The position numbers were made by a program, and so were the translations under genes. Under the pieces are notes generated by a model. It did no database searches and was not told where the DNA came from. It saw only the letters and a program-made list of their open reading frames with translations. From NCBI RefSeq assembly GCF_036245475.1, contig NZ_BTPM01000001.1, positions 186,001 through 250,000 on the forward strand: DNA of 64,000 bases. The letters run 5' to 3'. Of this stretch, positions 60,536 through 64,000 are shown piece after piece; within the stretch, counting starts at the first letter, position 1; every line of letters begins with the position of its first letter. This DNA comes from Vibrio sp. 10N (lineage in GTDB: Bacteria > Pseudomonadota > Gammaproteobacteria > Enterobacterales > Vibrionaceae).

Positions 60536-61987
60536 TTACTCGTAGCGTTTGGCTTTATACTGAGGTTTCATCAGATTGTCTACTGAGAAAATGTCATCTA
60601 GCTCTTCTTCAGATAGAAGCCCGCGCTCAAGTACCACCTCTTTTACGCTCTTACCGGTCTCGGCACAGATCTTACCGACGATGTCGCCTTCATGGTGACC
60701 GATGTAAGGGTTGAGGTAAGTGACAATACCAATTGAGTTGTAAACGTAGCTTTCACAGACTTCTTTGTTAACGGTGATGCCATCGATGCACTTGTCGCGC
60801 AGGTTGATACAAGCATTCTTCAGAATCTCCAGAGATTCAAACATACTTTGAGCAATCACTGGCTCCATCACGTTAAGCTGAAGCTGACCGCCTTCTGCTG
60901 CGAATGACACTGTGTTGTCGTTACCAAGCACTTTAAAGCACACCTGGTTGACCACTTCAGGAACCACTGGGTTCACTTTAGCAGGCATGATAGAAGAGCC
61001 CGCTTGTAGCTCAGGCAGGTTAAGCTCGTTAAGGCCTGCGCGAGGGCCAGAAGAAAGCAGACGCAGGTCATTACAAATCTTAGACAGCTTCACCGCCAGG
61101 CGCTTAAGTGCACCGTGGGTCATTACATACGCACCGCAGTCAGACGTCGCTTCGATAAGATCTTCTGCTGGTACACACTCTAGACCCGTTACCTCAGATA
61201 GGTGTTTGACGGCAAGCTCTTGGTAGCCTTGTGCTGCGTTTAGACCAGTACCGATGGCTGTTGCGCCGATGTTCACTTCTAGTAGCAGCTTTGAGGTGTA
61301 CTCTAGAGCACGAATTTCTTCGTTTAGTGTTACCGCCCACGCGTGGAATTCTTGGCCAACCGTCATTGGTACCGCATCTTGTAGCTGAGTACGACCCATT
61401 TTCAAAATCGAAGAGAACTCTTGGCTCTTCGCTTCGAATGCGCCTTTTAGGTATTCAATGGCATCAATAAGCTTTTGTACGCTGTTGTAAACCGCGATGC
61501 GGAAACCCGTTGGGTAAGCACAGTTGGTGGATTGGCTCTTGTTCACATGATCATTTGGGTTGATGAACTCATATTGGCCTTTCTCTTTGCCCATCAGTTC
61601 AAGTGCCACGTTGGCGATCACTTCGTTGGTGTTCATGTTCACAGAGGTGCCAGCACCGCCTTGGAACACATCCGATGGAAACTGATCCATGCACTTGCCT
61701 GTTTCAAGGATCACATCACAAGCTTGGATAATAAAGTGTGCGATGTCTTTTGGGATCACGCCAAGCTCTTTGTTGGCGAGCGCAGCGGCTTTCTTGGTCA
61801 TGACCATACCGCGAACAAAATCGGGTACATCAGAAATGGTTACATTGGAGATATTAAAGTTTTCGATAGCGCGTAGCGTGTGGATGCCGTAGTAAGCATC
61901 GGCCGGGACATGACGTTGGCCTAATAGATCTTCTTCAATACGAGTGGCTTGAGTCGCAACAGGTTGCTCAAGGGTAGATGTCGCCAT
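60536..61987 (-). CDS. aspA: Aspartate ammonia-lyase
   Basis: AspA converts aspartate to fumarate and ammonia. The 483-residue fumarase/aspartase-superfamily enzyme has [14 protein letters not shown] near the start, [14 protein letters not shown] near 118, the T-rich [20 protein letters not shown] and the signature [17 protein letters not shown] near 325. ATG 61987 is the family start ([13 protein letters not shown]), with a leader of ~350 bases upstream. With dcuA it supplies fumarate. Confidence 0.97.
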   Translation of the reverse strand: MATSTLEQPVATQATRIEEDLLGQRHVPADAYYGIHTLRAIENFNISNVTISDVPDFVRGMVMTKKAAALANKELGVIPKDIAHFIIQACDVILETGKCMDQFPSDVFQGGAGTSVNMNTNEVIANVALELMGKEKGQYEFINPNDHVNKSQSTNCAYPTGFRIAVYNSVQKLIDAIEYLKGAFEAKSQEFSSILKMGRTQLQDAVPMTVGQEFHAWAVTLNEEIRALEYTSKLLLEVNIGATAIGTGLNAAQGYQELAVKHLSEVTGLECVPAEDLIEATSDCGAYVMTHGALKRLAVKLSKICNDLRLLSSGPRAGLNELNLPELQAGSSIMPAKVNPVVPEVVNQVCFKVLGNDNTVSFAAEGGQLQLNVMEPVIAQSMFESLEILKNACINLRDKCIDGITVNKEVCESYVYNSIGIVTYLNPYIGHHEGDIVGKICAETGKSVKEVVLERGLLSEEELDDIFSVDNLMKPQYKAKRYE

Positions 61988-62339
61988 ATTTTGGATCCTT
62001 AGATAATAATTCTGCTTAAATTACAGTTAATTTGCCAAATCTGTTTTAAGAATCCATTCGCCAGAATAATTGGCTAGTTATTACGTCCTGACTTATGGGG
62101 TACATATTACTCAAAGTGGCACATAAAAATAGTAGCCAGATCACCTTTTTCACCTAATTATTGCACAAGTAGGCAAAGTCCTCGTGAGATGAGATTTGCC
62201 TCATAAAAATGGCTCGTATTACTGAGTGTATTTATGTTTTGCAAAACTCATTTTGTGCGATTCGCGCTTGAATCTGAGTAATTTATTTGTGGTTTAGATA
62301 AGGGTAGGCGTAAACTGACAGCAAACCAAGGAGGAGCGT
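61988..62339. promoter_or_regulatory. Divergent upstream region of aspA and fxsA
   Basis: About 350 AT-rich bases without an ORF. A 31-base segment with arms AGGCAAA / TTTGCCT (62171-62201) and a perfect palindrome GTTTTGCAAAAC (62236-62247) are visible. No FNR or CRP site met the consensus by eye, although aspA-dcuA is often controlled by them. Confidence 0.5.
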
Positions 62340-62849
62340 GTGTTTCCGATACTGTTATTACTATTTATTTTTGTTCCCATCATCGAGATTGGACTGTTTA
62401 TTCAAGTAGGCGGCTTTTTAGGCTTATGGCCCACGATAGGCTTAGTGCTATTGACGGCGGTGGTTGGTGCTTCTCTGGTTCGTAGCCAGGGCCTGCAAAC
62501 ACTGATGTCAGTACAGTCGAAACTGCAACAAGGCGAAATGCCTGCGCAACAAATTGTTGAAGGTGTGATGTTGGCGGTCTCGGGCGTGCTGCTACTTACG
62601 CCGGGCTTTATGACCGATGCGATGGGTATGTTAGTACTGCTGCCAGCACCGCGAGCGGCGATTGCCAAATATCTGATGAGTAAAGTGGTGGTGAAAAGCA
62701 TGTCTGGAGGTTTCCATCAGGGTGGTTTTCATCAAGGGGACTTCCAGCAAGGGCCGTTTAATTCCCATCAAGATCATCAGCGCGATGGCAATACTTTTGA
62801 AGGTGAGTTTGAACGCAAAGACGATGACGACCGTAACAAGCTCAACTAA
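62340..62849 (+). CDS. fxsA: FxsA family membrane protein
   Basis: FxsA is a small inner-membrane protein that suppresses phage F exclusion in E. coli when overproduced. The 169-residue protein begins with GTG (MFPILLLLFIFVPIIEIGLF) after GGAGGAG. It has about four hydrophobic stretches; LIFVPIIEIGLFIQVGGFLG and GVMLAVSGVLLLTPGFMTDA are the family's recognisable segments. The tail is rich in Gly, Gln, His and Asp. It overlaps the next gene by one base. Confidence 0.93.
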   Translation: MFPILLLLFIFVPIIEIGLFIQVGGFLGLWPTIGLVLLTAVVGASLVRSQGLQTLMSVQSKLQQGEMPAQQIVEGVMLAVSGVLLLTPGFMTDAMGMLVLLPAPRAAIAKYLMSKVVVKSMSGGFHQGGFHQGDFQQGPFNSHQDHQRDGNTFEGEFERKDDDDRNKLN

Positions 62850-63346
62850 TGATATTTAACCGCATCAAGCTGTCGCGGCGCAGCTGGAACAATGTGCTTA
62901 TCATCGGCATTGCATTTTTCATGCTGATGATGGCTGCGCCAACGCTGATAAAACAGTATTTGCTCGATCCAGCGGCGCAGGCGAGTGAAGGCTTGGTGCT
63001 TGACCCTAGTGCCGAGCCAATAGAAATCAATTACGCAGGGATCCAGTTTTATCAGCAAGGGGATACCTGGCGTGCGATTCCCGATAAGTGGGAGCAAGAT
63101 GCGGACCGCGTGGTAGCGCGCTGGAAAACAATGCAAGGCACACCAGTAGACAGCGATACTTATCAAAAGCTAAAGCCCGCTTTTGAACATCCGATGACAA
63201 TAGAAGTCTGGTATCACGATCTCGAAGAGCCGCAACGTATTACGGCCTACCCCCTTGAGCAGTTTTGGCTGCTCAGTACCTATGATGGACAATGGGTAGC
63301 GGTTAGCTTTGATGACAGCCAATTGATGCCAGAGGGTACACGGTAA
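62849..63346 (+). CDS. Membrane-anchored conserved hypothetical protein
   Basis: The 165-residue protein has one N-terminal transmembrane helix (about 17-36, VLIIGIAFFMLMMAAPTLI) after a basic segment (RIKLSRRSWN), so the C-terminal domain faces the periplasm. The soluble part (about 55-160) ends with LSTYDGQWVAVSFDDSQLMP. No catalytic motif is seen. It starts within the fxsA stop (TAATG), so it is translationally coupled to fxsA. It is followed by mutM. Function unknown. Confidence 0.78.
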   Translation: MIFNRIKLSRRSWNNVLIIGIAFFMLMMAAPTLIKQYLLDPAAQASEGLVLDPSAEPIEINYAGIQFYQQGDTWRAIPDKWEQDADRVVARWKTMQGTPVDSDTYQKLKPAFEHPMTIEVWYHDLEEPQRITAYPLEQFWLLSTYDGQWVAVSFDDSQLMPEGTR

Positions 63347-63399
63347 GCGTCCCCCCTTTTATGTTTCACTCAACCAATGATCCGTTAAGCGTATAAATC

Positions 63400-64000
63400 A
63401 TGCCAGAATTACCAGAAGTTGAAGTCTCTCGCCTCGGCATCAGTCCGCATCTACTCGAGCAAACCATTGAAAAAATCGTGGTGCGTCAGCGTCAACTGCG
63501 TTGGTGGATCCCCGAAGAAATTCACGATCTTCACGGTCAACCGATCATAGCTATTCGTAGGCGAGCCAAATACCTATTACTGGAAACACCGAAGGGAACG
63601 GCGATTGTGCACTTGGGGATGTCTGGGAGTTTGCGCGTACTAGAAAACCCACCACCTGCCGAAAAGCATGATCATGTGGATCTGGTGCTTAACAACGGTA
63701 AGGTTATGCGCTACAACGATCCGCGCCGCTTTGGAGCGTGGTTGTGGTGTGCGCCGGGAGAGTCTCATGAGCTTTTGGACAACTGTGGCCCAGAACCTCT
63801 TACGGACGAATTTAATGCCGATTGGATGCGTTCACGTGCGAAGAATAAACGGGTTGCGGTTAAGACGTTCATTATGAATAACGCCAATGTGGTTGGGGTG
63901 GGGAACATCTACGCCTGTGAGTCGCTATTTAGCGCAGGCATTCTACCCACGACACCGACTCATAAACTGACGAAAAATCAGTGGCAAATACTGGTGACAG
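63400..64000 (+). CDS. mutM: Formamidopyrimidine-DNA glycosylase, 5' part
   Basis: MutM (Fpg) removes 8-oxoguanine. The frame opens at ATG 63400 and runs off the end of the window with no stop. It begins [13 protein letters not shown], with the catalytic Pro2 and Glu3. Lys and Arg residues of the lesion-recognition region ([29 protein letters not shown]) and [13 protein letters not shown] follow, then [14 protein letters not shown]. About 200 of ~270 residues are visible; the zinc finger would lie beyond the end. Confidence 0.97.
   Translation, partial: MPELPEVEVSRLGISPHLLEQTIEKIVVRQRQLRWWIPEEIHDLHGQPIIAIRRRAKYLLLETPKGTAIVHLGMSGSLRVLENPPPAEKHDHVDLVLNNGKVMRYNDPRRFGAWLWCAPGESHELLDNCGPEPLTDEFNADWMRSRAKNKRVAVKTFIMNNANVVGVGNIYACESLFSAGILPTTPTHKLTKNQWQILVT

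Noticed and set aside
1-64000. CRISPR arrays, IS elements, rRNA genes or integrons
   Set aside because: No regularly spaced long repeats, transposase frames, integrase or ribosomal RNA stretches were seen on either strand.

Overview
The window is ordinary chromosomal DNA of a gammaproteobacterium, almost certainly a Vibrio (Vibrionaceae). This rests on a complete eps/gsp type II secretion operon (C to N), the CrbS/CrbR acetate-switch pair with acs and actP, the dusB-fis and prmA-accC-accB-aroQ operons, and several small proteins recognised only from vibrios. I see no rRNA or tRNA gene, insertion sequence, integrase or CRISPR array. Both end genes are cut: yihY lacks its 5' end and mutM lacks its 3' end.

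Layout. 1-1.8 kb: yihY, dtd and a GNAT/thioesterase fusion. 1.8-7.1 kb, minus strand: an AsmA-like protein, pckA, and the heat-shock pair hslR-hslO with a sigma-32-like promoter. 7.3-18.7 kb: the T2SS operon gspCDEFGHIJKLMN, tightly packed with many overlaps. 18.7-21.8 kb, minus strand: cysQ-nudE, nfuA, comF. 21.8-25.6 kb: bioH, an unassigned small gene, and tex on the minus strand. 25.9-30.5 kb: a secreted protein built from four retropepsin-like repeats, a CBS/DUF21 membrane protein, hupA and a DUF1481 lipoprotein. 30.5-34.3 kb: purH-purD with PurR-like boxes, and zntR. 34.3-37.8 kb: a chemoreceptor, a glyoxalase-like protein, and a lower-GC two-gene cassette encoding an exported protein and an L,D-transpeptidase-like enzyme without a signal peptide. 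37.9-42.7 kb, minus strand: dusB-fis and aroQ-accB-accC-prmA. 42.9-57 kb: an acetate block with acs, a DnaQ-type exonuclease, a cNMP/CBS/DUF294 protein, an MFS transporter, the sensor kinase CrbS, a DUF3316 protein, actP with its small partner, MarC and the regulator CrbR. 57.1-62 kb: dsbD and aspA-dcuA. 62.3-64 kb: fxsA, a membrane-anchored hypothetical gene and mutM.

How the genes work together. The strongest functional unit is the T2SS, which exports folded proteins from the periplasm. The second is acetate use: ActP imports acetate, Acs activates it to acetyl-CoA, and CrbS/CrbR are known in Vibrio cholerae to switch this on. AspA and DcuA together handle aspartate/fumarate exchange. Most of the rest is core housekeeping: purine synthesis, fatty-acid initiation, Fe-S delivery, nucleoid proteins and redox folding.

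Most unusual items: the 36.7-37.8 kb cassette, which looks like a peptidoglycan-targeting effector with a candidate immunity partner; the four-repeat retropepsin-like protein, in which only repeats 1 and 4 keep the catalytic DTGAD; and three CTTTACG repeats at an exact 21-bp period in the 487-bp gap after crbS.
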